Source: Parapristionchus giblindavisi
Lineage: Eukaryota > Nematoda > Chromadorea > Rhabditida > Diplogasteridae
DNA: 64,000 nucleotides
Direction of reading: 5' to 3'
Assembly: GCA_943737045.1 (NCBI GenBank)
Contig: CALSFV010000447.1
Span: 62,001 to 126,000 of the forward strand
In this document: positions 9,938 to 23,048 of the stretch, piece by piece
Layout of the letters: each line of letters begins with the position of its first letter
Position numbering within the stretch: the first letter of the stretch is position 1
The notes under the pieces: model-generated
Told to the model about the DNA's origin: nothing
Databases searched by the model: none
The model's input: the letters and a program-made list of their open reading frames with translations, nothing else
Position numbers and translations under genes: made by a program

Positions 9938-10902
9938 TCGATATTTCATTGTTTCCTGTCAAAATTACATAGCCTAATTTCTGTTGTATATATTTTGTTC
10001 GTCGCATTTAATTTTTTAAATTTCTAACTTCCTAATTATATAATAATAGCAATTATTTGTCTCCTCTTGAATAAGCACTCTTGATATGAGATCTTCCCGT
10101 TTACGATATTTTATTGATTTGTACCTGAAAAGCATACTTCGATGAACTGATAAATTCTCAATTCTCATCGTTTTCACATTTTTTAGTTGTTTTATCTATA
10201 GATGAATACATTGTTCTTGTTTTTTTTGTTGAATAAACCGTTTTCAAAATTCTATCTGTAAAGTAAATACTGAAGATCGTTCAAATTTGAGATCGATTAA
10301 AATATTTGCATGTCGGTTTTGTTTTGTGAACATTTATTTTATGTATCAATTTTCTTGTCTTCAATGCGAGAATTTTATTCACTTCTATATCTTATTGAAT
10401 TATTATACCCATCTATTATTGATTTTTTTCGCTTGGGATGTATGAGGAAGTCTATTACACATTTATCTTAAATTTAGGAGAGAGCGGTCATTGAAACTAC
10501 CCAAACGAATTTGGTACTCTAGCTGTCTGCTCTCTCAATTGGGAATACTCATTTCCTAGCTACCTCGTTTTTCTACTTTCCGAGAATTTGTTATGTTTAC
10601 GGCTGAAAATATGGTCCTTTTGACATCTAAAATGTGCACTGTAAAACTCTCAGGAAAGGGTATCTACCGTAGTCCTCCGTAAACAACGTACCCCTTATTT
10701 TACAGAGTATGTCGACTCGGGAGGTCATATATATTTAATATTTTTAAAGTATAATATGCGACTGTGCTCCATTGAAGAAATGTAAGTAGGTTATGCTAGG
10801 TCCGGTAGAGGTAGAGGGGGAAATGAAAGAAAGTTGCAAAATGATAGAAAAACCTTCAAGATTTTATTATTCAGTTCTTTCACCTCGTGTCTACCGTGGC
10901 GT

Positions 10903-11028
10903 AAGAAATTATTCGAGGTATTTTTTAGAAGAAATTATTTGGGGTATTTTTAGAAGAAATTATTCGGGGTATTTTTAGAAGAAATTATTCGGGGTTTTTT
11001 TAGAAGAAATTATTCGGGGTATTTTTAG
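10903..11028 (+). repeat. 25-bp tandem repeat, five copies
   Basis: GAAATTATTCGGGGTATTTT recurs every 25 bp (starts at 10931, 10956, 10981 and 11006), with a first, more diverged unit 26 bp upstream. Confidence 0.95.
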
Positions 11029-11609
11029 TCTGTGAAGGTCCTTGACCATACTGGTCCACGTGTGACATCGTAACATTTCCATCAGAGTGGAATGTTAGTA
11101 TCTTCTGTCATTCTAAATATGCTCTCTTCTTCTTTACTCTCTCACTGTTATCAGTATCCTATGGTTCATCCATCCTTCATGATCACTTCCATAGACCATA
11201 GTGGGAGCTGATAATTTCCCCACTCTCTTCATTCACCATTGTCTCTCGCAGCTTTCTCTGTTGTACTGGATCTCTTCGACTCCTATTGTCTCTCACCCGT
11301 ATCTGGACTATGCTCTCTTATGTGCAGAGTTACAAACTTTGTTCTTTTTTTTCTGACAACATGCAGTGCGTGCTCATGCCCATACCATTGAAGAGGGTTG
11401 CATTGAAACTGTCTGTTCAACTAGAGGATAACAGAGTTATATGAAATTGGCGTGACTACAGTAACCCCCTAATTAAATGTACACTTTATCACACATTCGG
11501 TAAATATCAGGTTGAACCAGAAAGGCAATGGTATAAGAGTCCTCCTCAACAGAACGTAGTCCGTCGAAATTAAACGTGAGGGGACCGGCCCGGGAAACGC
11601 TCTGCGTTA

Positions 11610-11717
11610 GGCATCGTTACATTTACCTTACGTACCCACGCCGTAACCTTCGCCGTAACGACGGAGACGCGGCGGAGGGGTTACTGTGTAGGCATGTAAG
11701 GCAAATGTAACGATGCA
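11610..11717. mobile_element. 108-bp GC-hairpin MITE flanked by TTA
   Basis: The left end GGCATCGTTACATTTACCTT pairs with the right end AAGGCAAATGTAACGATGCA. TTA is repeated at 11607-11609 and 11718-11720. The core contains CGCCGTAAC-type inner palindromes. The 3-bp TTA duplication and short length suggest a PIF/Harbinger-type non-autonomous element. A relative lies at 39626-39734. Confidence 0.8.
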
Positions 11718-13555
11718 TTAGGAAACGTCGTATCCGTACACCACGGAACACTTTGTTCACTATGATTGTGTGTAAGAGATGTGATAGTCCGTGAGATCGT
11801 GCCACGTGGGGTACACGTGTGTGCACAATGATGAGGATGCAGTGAACAGACGGGTGTTAAAGGGAAGGGGAGATGAGTAGGGGTTATCTCTCGGAAGTAA
11901 TTGTGTGGTAGATAGTAGTGATTTTGTTTGTTGAGGCTACTTTCATATATTTTAATGTTATTTATTTTGAAGTGATGAATGATGTTACCCAGCTGAAAAT
12001 CGAATACGTAGAAGTTCTAGATTTGAAAATAGAAATATATGGCTTCGTAGACGTACTATATAGTAATATTCCAGATTACACACACACAACAACTAATGAA
12101 TGATTCATTGGGTATCGTCGGGTATTGGGTATTATCGTCTACTCATTGTTCAACATTATGAAATGGTGTTGTTATCAGTGACACTGATGGCTTTGAGCGT
12201 TTCGTTGACAAGATTTAAACGTTATCAGGGACATATCAATGATCGGGCTAATCGATATCTGGATACCGTGGTGATACGTGGAATCGTACCGAATCAGTAA
12301 TGCGCCTAGGACGACTAGTCAGCCATAGAAAACATTTTTATCACTGATTCTCCCGTGTATCTTCCATCTGTTTTTGGGCAATCTGTGTCGTTTTTTTCAA
12401 CACAACATCAATTTTGTCCTCAACCCCACAACCACTAGTGCTACTGTACCGAAACCGATAACAATCAGATATGTATACGGTGGAGTACGGTATCTATGAG
12501 CACTATATTTATCCTATATGTCTTATTATACGACAACGTGTGGACTACTCTGATGTATCGATTGATTCCTTGATACGATTGAACTGATCGGAGATGAAGG
12601 GACGAGAGAGTGTACTGATTAGAGAGACGATCAGAAAGTCAGAGTTCGACGAGAGAGCATGGTAGAGTGAGAGAGATGGTGTAGATCAGTAAATGGTAGT
12701 GAGAGAGCGAGCCAAAAGGTCAGACGGACTCGACGAGAGAGTAGACGAAAGTGAGAGAGTGGTCAGAGAAAGAGGAGGATGGAATAAGTAGGCGGAGCTA
12801 AGATAAGAATTGAATGATTATAATCACAGCTCTTCTCTTTTTCTAGACCATTCCTTTTTCCTTTCTTGTCTTATAATGAACCTTCCTCCTCTCTTTATCA
12901 CCGAATGAAATGGCTAGAAAAATCAATAAATGAACGAAATTAATCGATATTAAATTACAGTAGCAGTCTCGTTGAGAGTCTGCCGCCAACTACAAAACTG
13001 ACTGTTTAATCTTCTTTTTGGCTCTTCAGCGCCTCGCGCCTATCTGCAAGGATTTGTTAGTTAATTCTTCCTATTTAGGTTTTATACTTATATCATACTA
13101 ACCTAGAAGGGACTACGTTCGACTTATAGTTGAAAATGTATTAAAAATATGTTGGAAACTTTTGGTGAGGTCGGTTTAGATCGTTAGATGTATCCTTATG
13201 GTTTTGTGATGGAATAAGAAGATCTATAGAAGGTCCTCCCTCTAGCCTATTTTTGTTAGAAGGAGTTCCTCTTATTCTTACAAGTCCATCAAATCCTCTC
13301 TCCTTTATCGAACAAGTATCTCCTCGTGGAAACCCCTCTAACTCTCCCTCTAGAAATCTCTCCCTCTAGGCTTCCCTCTTACTCTCATCCCCTCCCTTCT
13401 CTCTATCTCCCTCATGGCCCCTCATACATCTTTTCTTATTTTCTCAACGTGCCGATAAGTTGTTCGAATTCATGAGGGAACGCCTCTCTCTCTCTCCCAC
13501 TCTTTCTATCTCTCCCAGAGAACAGAAACAAGAAGCAGAAGGAGCACACAACAAC

Positions 13556-13622
13556 CTCCTTTCCCTCTCCCTCTCCCTTCCCCTCCACCTCTCCCTTCCC
13601 CTCTACCTCTCCCTCGCTCTCC
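13556..13622 (+). repeat. Pyrimidine tract of CTCTCC-type hexamers
   Basis: Irregular CTCTCC/CTTCCC hexamers. The long open frames on both strands here are a product of the six-base period. Confidence 0.8.
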
Positions 13623-16387
13623 ATCTTTGCTCGTTTGGTCTCGATTCTGAATGGAGTCCTAGTCGGGAAAAGGCAGAGATGAAGGGAGAGGGAGAGGGAG
13701 ATAGAGAGGCATTCTCGTTTCGTTTCTTTATACTCTATTCGACATGCATCTCCTACATTCGCATGCCTTTTCCCTTCTTTCGTTCATTCCTCCTATCACT
13801 TCCCCTCTCCTTTTCATCATTATCCTTCTTATCCTCCTCACTCTCGTTCCCTTCATGATAACACTAATCCATCCATAAACCTAATGGATCTTTGCGATAG
13901 ATATCATCATTTTTTTGCCCCTCCCCCATCTCCAACTCGTTCTATGTGTTTTATGTAACGGCTAATTGACGGTTTTACTCTAGTCTTTCAAAATTATAGA
14001 TTAAATTTCGATTAGAAAACATCCAGTATGTTGCAAGACTGATGAGATAAGAAAGGGGGCGTGGTCTAATCACTCATGAACGTACCATTCACTATGGGTA
14101 TCCATGACTCAAACCATTGGTCTGACTAACGTGACGTCACGAGCATACTCGGATAACGAAATCACTCCCCTGCCCTTGTGACGTCACGTTTACCAATTAT
14201 CGATTTATTTATGCGTACAAAAAGGATTTATCGATTGTCCAGACGCTATCGTATAGTGTATTGATAATGCGCGCTAATGCGATAAAGTATTATTATTATT
14301 AATATATTATTATTAGTTACTGTAAACTAATCGATATTATGATTGTAGATCGTACATCTCCATCAATCGTGTCTCGATCCCCTCAATCTCTTCTCTTCTC
14401 TTCCTTCGTTTCCTCTACAGTAGCCGATCTCGTCTTTCTGGCAGAGGACGAAGATTACAAGGAACGATATCGCTGACAACTAACAGCGGTAATTCATTCT
14501 TTATTGATTTACTCTGGATTTGGAGGCCTAAAATTCGTTTTGGCTCCTGTCTTAGGGGCCTAAAACTAGCACAAAAATTGTTGATAATAAATTTATCGCA
14601 TACTTGGAGAAACGAGAGAGAGACAAGTTTTTTTATTGTGGTTAGTTTCTGCAAAAATGGAGTGTGTTGTTGTCCGGGCCATTTTTTTGCATACGCGAGT
14701 ACTGTTTTTACGACCCACAAAATAACATGTGTGTGTTTATAGACCTGACAGATCGGTGTGTGCCTTACGGTGTGAGGTGCACAAAACATATTTCCTCAAC
14801 CCCCGTGAACGATGTAAAAAGTATAGCGGTAGGTAGTGGTTTTTGGGGTGGAGTGTGAGAGGGGAGTGGAATTGTGTTGATGAGAGGAGGAGTTGTACTA
14901 GACGGCATGGTGTGTGTGCAGTTAGATGTTTTGATGAAACGAAGGGAGGGGCAGAGGGACAGAGGGAGAATGAAGAGTTACAGAGGGAGGAGAGAGTTAC
15001 AGAGGGACAGGGTATAGATCTTGACGTTTATGATAAGGATTGTGGTCATGATGCGGAAATTTGTTTTCTTGGACTTGTGGACGTTTGGACTCTAAGGGGA
15101 AGATGAGAGATGTAGGGAGAGGGGGGGGGGGGAGAGATGGATAGATAGGGAAATAAAGAAACGACAAAAAGGATGGATGAATCAAGGGTTCAAAAGTAGA
15201 GATTCTTGAATGAAGAAAAGAGGGCAGACAGAGCTTTTCAAGCGCGGATCTCCTTATGCTTCGTTACATTTCCTCGGATGGCCTACGCCCTCACGCGGAA
15301 TGTCGTTACATTTGCCTTTCTTACACATGCACGTAGATTTTGCCCTGTGGTGGGTCCCAAGTGGAGAACACTGATTATCAATAAGGTGACGGTAAAAGGT
15401 TACTGTAGGTTATGGTTTCCAATTTTTATCTGGTTTACAAAAACCTTGGTTTTGAGTTATTGATCGATGGTTTACGTCAACTTGTATGATAACATATGAT
15501 AACGATAATTGTATATGTTTCACATAACATGCATGTAGAAACATTCACGTTCTCCTCCAATGTATTCGTTTCTATGGTTGCTATGATGAAATGAAAACAT
15601 GTGATTTTGTCTGCGAATATTTTGTTCCGTTTACTCCCACTGCTTCCGATTTCCGTGTTTTAATGAATCATTTCATCTCTAATCAGATACCATGAGAAAT
15701 GTAGATGAAACTGACAATTAATGATAATTAAATGTGAAGTATATTATGAAATAGCAGCTCTCTATTAATATAATGTTCATCACAATTGTAGTTGGTAATG
15801 ATATAGTTTAGATACTGTAATAGTATTGATATTACTTGTAGTTGATATATTGACATAGTCTAACTATCTTCTAATCTGATGGAGATTGTGTACATGATGC
15901 ATTTCATTGACGTAGACGATAGAAGAAAAGTTGAAGATGAGAAGAGAAGGGAGGGGAGGGTTGTGTTGTAGTAAAGTTGTTTAGAGAAACGAGGATGAAT
16001 CATGAAATGGAGAAGATAAACGTTCTTGAACCTGAGAGATCACACATATTGAGAGAGAAATGACTGGATATTGAATAGTTTGGGGTGGAAGAGATACGGG
16101 GAAGCCTCTTGACAGATGATTGCATTCGAAGATTTGAGATCAAACGTTTAAGAGACTAGAAAATTAGATCATTGAGATATGTATCCTTAGAAACGCTATT
16201 ATAATTTGGACACTAGATCATCTGCGTTTACGATATTCCATTTCCCCTATATATATATTTGGTATTGTATTTCTTTTATATTATACAAAATGGAAATTAA
16301 TCAGTAAAGTCCTCAAGATATGGAAATTACATATAAGTTTGCATAATGTCGGTATCGTTACGGATGGTAATCATGAATACCGTAACC

Positions 16388-16458
16388 TTACCGTATACTC
16401 TATAAGCATTACTGTAACCTACCGTATACTCCATAAGCATTACAGTAACCTACCGTAT
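16388..16458 (+). repeat. 31-bp direct duplication upstream of the decarboxylase gene
   Basis: Two adjacent copies of a unit containing TACCGTATACTC and ATAAGCATTAC (with C/T and T/A differences), followed by a third partial TACCGTA. It is about 0.3 kb upstream of the start codon. No regulatory role can be shown. Confidence 0.8.
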
Positions 16459-16770
16459 TACTTTCAGACTTCCCATTGTATGCTATCTGAGCACAAGATT
16501 GTTATTCTTGTGCTTCACCGTCGACCTCCTTAGCGTTCCCTACACGCTCCTCCACATAATCTAATCTATCAGCTGCTTACGGTACGTTCTCATTACGGTA
16601 TCTACGGGGGATATTGTGACTCATCGATTACTGTACCTTATTGATCGATACAATTTTCAGCAGCTTAACTCTATTCTCGTTCTTCTCTTCGTCCGCACAC
16701 AGCGGATCACACAGAGTGAGTGAAGGACCTACCGTATCTGGTTACGGTACATCATCACAATCAATCAATA

Positions 16771-18860
16771 ATGGTGATCAATTACAGTATGCCCGCCGAG
16801 ACAGCCGTTGCTCTGCCCGTGGAGGGACCCGATAAGGCGCCCGACTACTTCTTCGAAGGTATACGGTAGAATTTGAATTACTCTGTTGGCGGGAAGACTG
16901 GAAAATTCAAATTTGAGGTGCTGAGAAGCTTCTCGAAGTATGGTTCGGATCTAGTCAGGAGGTCAATGAGGATGACCAGATCACTTCTGGTGAGATAATT
17001 GAATTGTTGTGTGTATCTCGAAACGATTGATGGTATACTGTAGGTTGTACATCATTATGGTATACTGTAGCTTCATCATTGATTGATGGTATACTGTAGG
17101 TGCATCATTGTCACTTCGATCGATTCCTCGTAAGGAATGGGATGATCTACTCGAATTAGCTGCTTGTCGTATTCTTCACTCTATGAGCAGTGAGTGCATG
17201 GACAGCTACGTCCTCAGGTAAGACAGTCAGATTGTGATCGGATTTGCCAGTGTGCTGAACTACCGTAATCCACTCTTTGCATTTTAGTGAGAGTTCTCTC
17301 TTCGTGTCTGATCGTCGTGTAATTCTGAAGACGTGCGGATCGACAAAACTTCTCTCCGCCATTCCTCGTCTTCTTGAGCTCGCTGAACTGTATTCTGGAC
17401 TTGATCAGGTGCTGAGTCCTATCTGGAATGTTTGGGATTACGGTAATCGCTGTATTGTTGCAGGTCGTCAATGTGTATTATTCACGCAAGAACTTCACTC
17501 GACCCGATCTGCAGCCTAAATTGTACCGTAGCTTCGATGCTGAGATGGACTATCTCGACAAGTTCTTCGATGGTAAGACCGCTATCGTAATCAGGCAATT
17601 TCCGCTCGAGACTACTCCATTCATTTCAGATTCAAATGCATACTGTCTCGGATCGATGAAGTCTGATCGTTGGTATCTCTACACTTCCAACATGCCTCAG
17701 GCTCCAATTATGTATCCCGTAAGTAAAGTATCTTTTGGGTTACTGTAGGCTTTCACCTCAACATCTTGATAACGGTACTTTCAGGATCACACCTTGGAGA
17801 TTCTGATGACAGAGATGCCTCAGAATGTACTCGATCTCTTTACTCGTGAAGCATGTGTGGATGGACCCGATTGCACCACGGTATACGGTAGTTACACCAC
17901 GTATCAAGACGACGTTTCCAATTTTTCAGAAGACTGGCATCGATCGTATAATGCCTGCGGGAACGAAGATTCACGAGGAATTATTTGATCCGTGTGGATA
18001 CTCTATGAATGGACTCATTCCTAATTCGGTCAGTGGGCGGGGCTTAGAGACTAAAGTGGGCGGGGCCTATATACAAGTCTATTAGATGGTAGTTAGACTA
18101 TCCCCTTTGGACACACTTTCCATTTGCGGTTCTATTTCCAGATCCGAGTTTAAAGATATCTTTGGCTAAGCCTTATAATTAATTAATTGATAAGTAGTAA
18201 AACAAGCTAAGTGGGCGGGCCTTAATCATTATTGATTAATTGATTACAGGACAAATACGCTACCATCCATGTGACACCAGAATCAGCCTTCTCCTATGCT
18301 TCATTCGAGACTAATCAAGATCATGTCTGTCTATTCGCTCAGACGAAACGTGTGCTTGAATGCTTCCAGTGAGTTGTGTATTTCGGTGTGGTCGACGTTT
18401 CCCGAATCTTTGGTAGTGTAGTAGCTCTTGCGATGTTTCCCAATTACAGGCCTCACAAGTTCCTGTTGACAATATTCTCGAATGAGCATTCCGCCTCTGC
18501 TAGAGCCACTCAACAACAGTTATGGGAGAAGGAAATGCTGGGATACAGAAGAACAAACATTCAGTTTGTGCGTATTGAGGTACGGTAGACGACCTTTCAC
18601 AAATCACACTTATCGAGTCACGCACCTCGTAAATCTAATTTTACAATTTGGAATTATAGTTTTGATATTCAAATTATTGAATTGTGATGCGACGTCTAGC
18701 TCGTAGTGTGGAGCCGTAGTGTAGTGTAGTGCACTGTAGTCGACATATCCCAATGTGTATATTGCAGAATGACGAATCTCTGGTGTACGCTCACTACATC
18801 AAGAAGGCCGTCGTATCATCAGATTCGTCGTCTGATGATGAAGGCAATCGCAGTGACTAA
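16771..18860 (+). CDS. smd-1: S-adenosylmethionine decarboxylase proenzyme
   Basis: Makes decarboxylated AdoMet, the aminopropyl donor for spermidine and spermine synthesis, in the cytosol. Eleven GT-AG exons join in phase to 377 aa: 16771-16858, 16918-16989, 17100-17217, 17288-17408, 17464-17572, 17630-17718, 17785-17880, 17930-18028, 18250-18368, 18450-18579, 18768-18860. Visible family signatures: [13 protein letters not shown] (27-39); the self-cleavage site VLSESS, with Glu94/Ser95, where Ser95 would become the pyruvoyl group; KTCG with Cys109; [10 protein letters not shown] with Cys253 and Ser256; and IHVTPE with His271. These correspond to human Ser68, Cys82, Cys226, Ser229 and His243. 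The cleavage motif spans the exon 3/4 junction. The N-terminus is longer than in vertebrate enzymes; Met7 is an alternative start. The C-terminus is Ser/Asp-rich. The symbol follows the C. elegans orthologue. Intron 8 carries several GTGGGCGGGGC-like motifs. Confidence 0.95.
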
Positions 18861-19516
18861 TGGAAAAGACAATACAGAAGATTATGGGCTCGATAAGCTC
18901 CGCCTACTTTGAGGGCTCCGCCCCCTTGATATTCAACCATATTCATTAATCTATTTTTATCGCTTTTATTTTTATTCCCATATGCTTAATCACTGAAGTT
19001 AGTTTAGATGGTGTGACCATATTTTTGTATGCTTTGTACATGGCTATCGTAGTTTCATCACTTTTCTATCATTCTATTGAAGTCGGTAACGTTAGTACTT
19101 TTGTGTTCAATCGTGAATACTCTGTTTTTTTTTGCTTTTGGGATAAAATTGGGCTAAAATAGCTGTGCTAGTTTTACAAGGAATATTTGTACAGTGAAAA
19201 CCATTCATAATTTGGTGACTGTTTATCTTTTGATAGTCTTCCCACTTCCGTTTTCTGCTTAACTACATTCGGAAATAAAGAAAATCATAAATCACTATTT
19301 GAGGAAATAGTGATTTACGACGTTCAAAAAATATCTGTGTTTTTGGTACCATGTGGTGTTCTAGAAATTTCGAAATGAAAAGAATGATGTTGCTCAAATT
19401 TAGAGATAATGTAATATGATGAGTGCATGGCAATGGGGTGAGAGTGTATGAGAACAGTTAAGTGCTTACTTCTTATTGTTAGTTGTTGATCTTATACTAT
19501 AAATGATCTACCAGAT
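18861..19516. other. 3' flank of the decarboxylase gene
   Basis: No gene seen. It contains GCTCCGCC motifs at about 18895-18925 and an AATAAA at about 19272 that could serve as the polyadenylation signal. Confidence 0.6.
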
Positions 19517-20047
19517 CAGGGCTGGGATTTTTTGATTTTGATTTTTTGAATTTTTTGATTTTTTTGACCATTTCAAAAAATTCAAAATCAAAAAAGTTTT
19601 TTGAATTTTTCTCAAAAAATCAAAAAAAAATTAAATGTAAAAAAGTGCCGTTAAAACGACAAAAAGTGAAGCATTTGTGGAAAATTGTGACAATATTTGA
19701 CAAAACATAACTAAATTCCCATTTTTATCATTTTTCACGGTCTTGATGAAGCGGATTCTATGGGTTTTAGTGTGGATTAGTGTGCCCAATGCACTGACGT
19801 AGAATTTTTAAAAAGTGAAAAAAATATTGTATGATGTTTTCCATGTTTCAGAATTTGGTTAATTGCGTAATTGAACGTTTTAACCACTTTTCAGGCAAAG
19901 ATGATGTGTCTGAATTGCTTAGTATCCTTTTAAACGGAGTAAAGAACTTTTTCAAAAAATTTTTGAATTCAAAAATTTTTTGAGCCATTTTTTGAATTTT
20001 TTGATCAAAAATTTTTTTGAAATTATTTTCAAAAAATCCCAGCCCTG
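19517..20047. mobile_element. 531-bp hAT-like MITE with 8-bp target duplication
   Basis: The terminal inverted repeats are CAGGGCTGGGATTTTTTGA, perfect over 19 bp, and TACCAGAT is exactly duplicated at 19509-19516 and 20048-20055. The interior is A/T-rich, dominated by TTTTTTGAATTTTT-type palindromes. The 8-bp duplication and CAGGG termini fit the hAT class. No transposase is encoded. Confidence 0.92.
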
Positions 20048-20308
20048 TACCAGATCTCAATCATCTACCATTCTTTGGATCATTTGTGTATCGAATGTTT
20101 TCGCAACAACATACTCCGTATAGTTCGACGTGTCTCGTGTCGTTTCCCAATAGATCACACCATTTGCGTCAGGGTATAATCCCCCCCACTCCATCACTAT
20201 ATCAGTGGTTCTGTCCTAATCAAACACTTATCAATATTGTCTTTATCACACGTGTCCCTATCGTCCTCGCTCATTATCGATTGATTGATCCAGATTATCG
20301 ATTGATTC

Positions 20309-21667
20309 ATGACGGGTATCGTAATCCGATTGACGGGACTCGCAACGGTATTCACTCTATCCCTGCTGTCACTGTACCTATTATGGTTGAATTCGCCAGT
20401 GTTGTCTAATGGAATAGAGAAACCCAATCGATTTCCCCGATCGATAGAGGAAGTCAAGGGTATAGCTACAGTACTCGCGACGTTCAGGTGTTGTTTGATT
20501 ATTGATTGATCGTTCTGAATATTGATTAATTTTAGAAGTGAAAATTTTCTGTATACCATGACATTCTTCTCAACTGCCTATCTATTCAAGCAAACGTTCG
20601 CCATTCCAGGATCATTCTTTCTGGTTTTGTCACTTACCGTAATCCCATATTGATCGTATGCCATTCAGAATATTCTAGCCGGTGCTCTGTTTGGGAGGGT
20701 AATTGGATCGATAATTGTATGCACACTTACTGCGCTAGGTTCGTTACAAACTATTGATTGATTGATTGATTGAATAATATAGTTATCGATTAATCGCAGG
20801 AGCTTCTCTTTGTTATCTACTCTCATATCAAATAGGCGGAAGTCATGTGGAGGAACATTTCTCAGAGAGAATAGGCTACTTACGGGAGATGGTTAGAATC
20901 AGTTATTTTATATTATACTATTGCACGTTGATCTTGTCATAACAGCTTTCACTTTCCTAAAAAAGTGATCTCAAACCATGTCAAAGCTTTTGTTGTTCTC
21001 TGTCTGTGAGAGTCAAACTGAGAGTGTTTTGTATCTTCTCAAGAGGTTCTACTTAGAAATATATCGTGCACGACTTTTTACGACATTTGGTACAGTCTGT
21101 ACTCTTTTTACGACCATTAAAGGGAAACCTCTGTCAAGGGTCTCTTCGTTGTAAACACTATTTCCTTGTTCTCTGACAGGGGATGAAAAGATCATTCACT
21201 CACAATTTCTATTCTTTTAAGGTTCATGAGAATGATCATCGTTTACTCTACTTCCTATTGGGAGCTAGGTATGTAAATTTAAGAAAATTGTTTAAAAAAT
21301 CAATAATTCATGTCCAGATTATTCCCGTTCACTCCCCAATGGCTTCTCAATATGCTCTCTCCGTTCCTTGATATTCCCCTCTCAACCTTTGCTCTGAGTG
21401 TATTGATTGGTGAGTATCGATTGATATTATCTACCGTAATCCTCTGATTCGTTATAGGACTCGCCCCGTACAATATGATATGTGTCCATGCCGGAGGAAC
21501 GCTTGCACAGATCGATAAGGTTTGATCTGATTTTGAATTGGATAATCAATAAATAGATAATTCAGATGTCGGATGTAATCAATACTCCAGTTCTTCTTCA
21601 ACTTCTGATTTTGGCCATAAGTATAGGCGGATACGCGATGTCTCAGAGAAAAGTTCCACATGATTAA
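20309..21667 (+). CDS. TMEM41A-like VTT-domain membrane protein, copy 1
   Basis: Eight exons join in phase to 243 aa: 20309-20487, 20536-20623, 20669-20738, 20800-20891, 21222-21268, 21318-21409, 21458-21519, 21566-21667. An N-terminal membrane segment lies at about residues 7-29. The VTT (SNARE-associated/DedA) core follows: YLFKQTFAIPGSFFLNILAG, then LFPFTPQWLLNMLSPFLDIP, then SVLIGLAPYNMICVHAGGTL, with a last hydrophobic stretch near the C-terminus. These match human TMEM41A (KQGFAIPGS, FPMTPNWFLN, SVLIGLIPYNFICV). Relatives TMEM41B and VMP1 are ER lipid scramblases; TMEM41A itself is less well defined. The exon 5 acceptor (TTTTAAG before 21222) was chosen by homology with copy 2. AATAAA lies near 21735. 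Confidence 0.9.
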
Positions 21668-23048
21668 ACTTTATTGATTTGTCATCGATTCATTCTTGGT
21701 AACATTCGGAATTGTACAAATACTGGTAAAAAGCAATAAACGTGTAAATTTCTTGTGGTAGAGTGTCAGTCATGTTCGTTGTCATTGGTCTTCGCGGGCT
21801 TGGACACCTGTAATAAATGTGTAAATTAACCTTACTGCATGAACTTTTTTGAGTTATTGTTAGCTGTGTATTATTATCATTTACTAATTCTATTAAATAA
21901 TCAAAATGATTATTTAATTTTCAGGAAATAATCAGGCCAAAATCTGTGTTAGAAAAGTCAGTTCATGATAGTTTGCCCTGTAAGTGCAAATTGTCAAACT
22001 TTTGCGCTCTCTTGTTTGAAATTTGATTAGTGCCTTCTTTTCTTCTTTTTTCTCTTGGTTATTGCTATTTCGGTAGTTCGACGTAGTCGTTGTCTTCTCG
22101 TATTCTGATCCGAATCATTGTAAAAGAATGAGTAAGATTACGTTTATTTCTCTTTATTTCTCTTAAGTAATCATAGGACTATTCTTGATCAACACGCTGA
22201 TCAGCACAAAATTTTGTCGTTTTCTGTGAGCTGTGTAGTTAAACATTCGTATCTCCTATTGTGCACTTTCACTGTCCTTTCACAAATTTTTGTTTATTCG
22301 CAGTTATCTATTTATTTCTCTCTTTTCAACACGCTCTGTTGTCATTTTTCTCGAATAGTTGGCTGCATTTCTTTCTTTCTTGAAAATCACAGTTGAGATC
22401 GCTTGAAATGGCACTTATGCAAAGCAAAAGAAGGAAATATGGTACTTTGTTTACACACATGTTTGTTTTCTCTTCGTGAATTGTGAAACTATCCAATACT
22501 TTGTTTCTTCCACTCTGGCCTCGTTTCATTTGATAAGAGAACAATGACAACACGTGTCGAGTCATCGCCACTCTAATGTTGAAATAGGAAAACTAACTGT
22601 CCTTTAATTTCATTGTACTGTCTCCTTCTCTAATTTATCTCTTCCTCTTCTATTAGGTCTATCTACTCTATCGATTATATCTTGGTGAAACTTTGTTGCG
22701 TGATAAAGTACATCATAACACATGACTCATCCCATTTGTTTTCCCCTACTATTCCTCTCAATCAAGTATTCGTTCATGTCTTAGATGCATATCTGTCCTA
22801 TCCTCCATTTCTATCGATTTATCTGTGTCTTTTGATTTGTGTCTCTTGGCGTTCATCTCGTCTGTCCACACATTTTTCTCTTCATGTCAAATGTTAGAAC
22901 GACAGCTAGATGGACACTCTTTTAGAATACTCTCATCTGTCTAACTTTCAAATTACTTAAATTCAAATTAGAAATTCTGTCAGAATACTGTTGTCTATTA
23001 TAATTCTCTCAGTTGTTCATTCCATTCACCTCATTATTATTTCAGTGA
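21668..23048. other. Spacer between the two TMEM41A-like genes
   Basis: No supportable gene. AT-rich with pyrimidine patches and no clear repeat. Confidence 0.6.

Larger units (their letters stand above)
9938..16770. other. Long gene-poor stretch
   Basis: The first 400 bp or so still align with the BATH 3' flank. Beyond that I see no supportable gene: only a 25-bp tandem repeat, a hairpin MITE, CT/GA-rich tracts (13.3-13.85 kb, 14.9-15.2 kb) and TACCGTA-type repeats approaching the decarboxylase gene. Short open frames here (for example near 12.0-12.3 kb) have no recognisable similarity. Confidence 0.6.

Noticed and set aside
14415..14789. 124-codon minus-strand open frame
   Set aside because: No recognisable domain and no coherent splice context. 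Composition is like the surrounding non-coding DNA.
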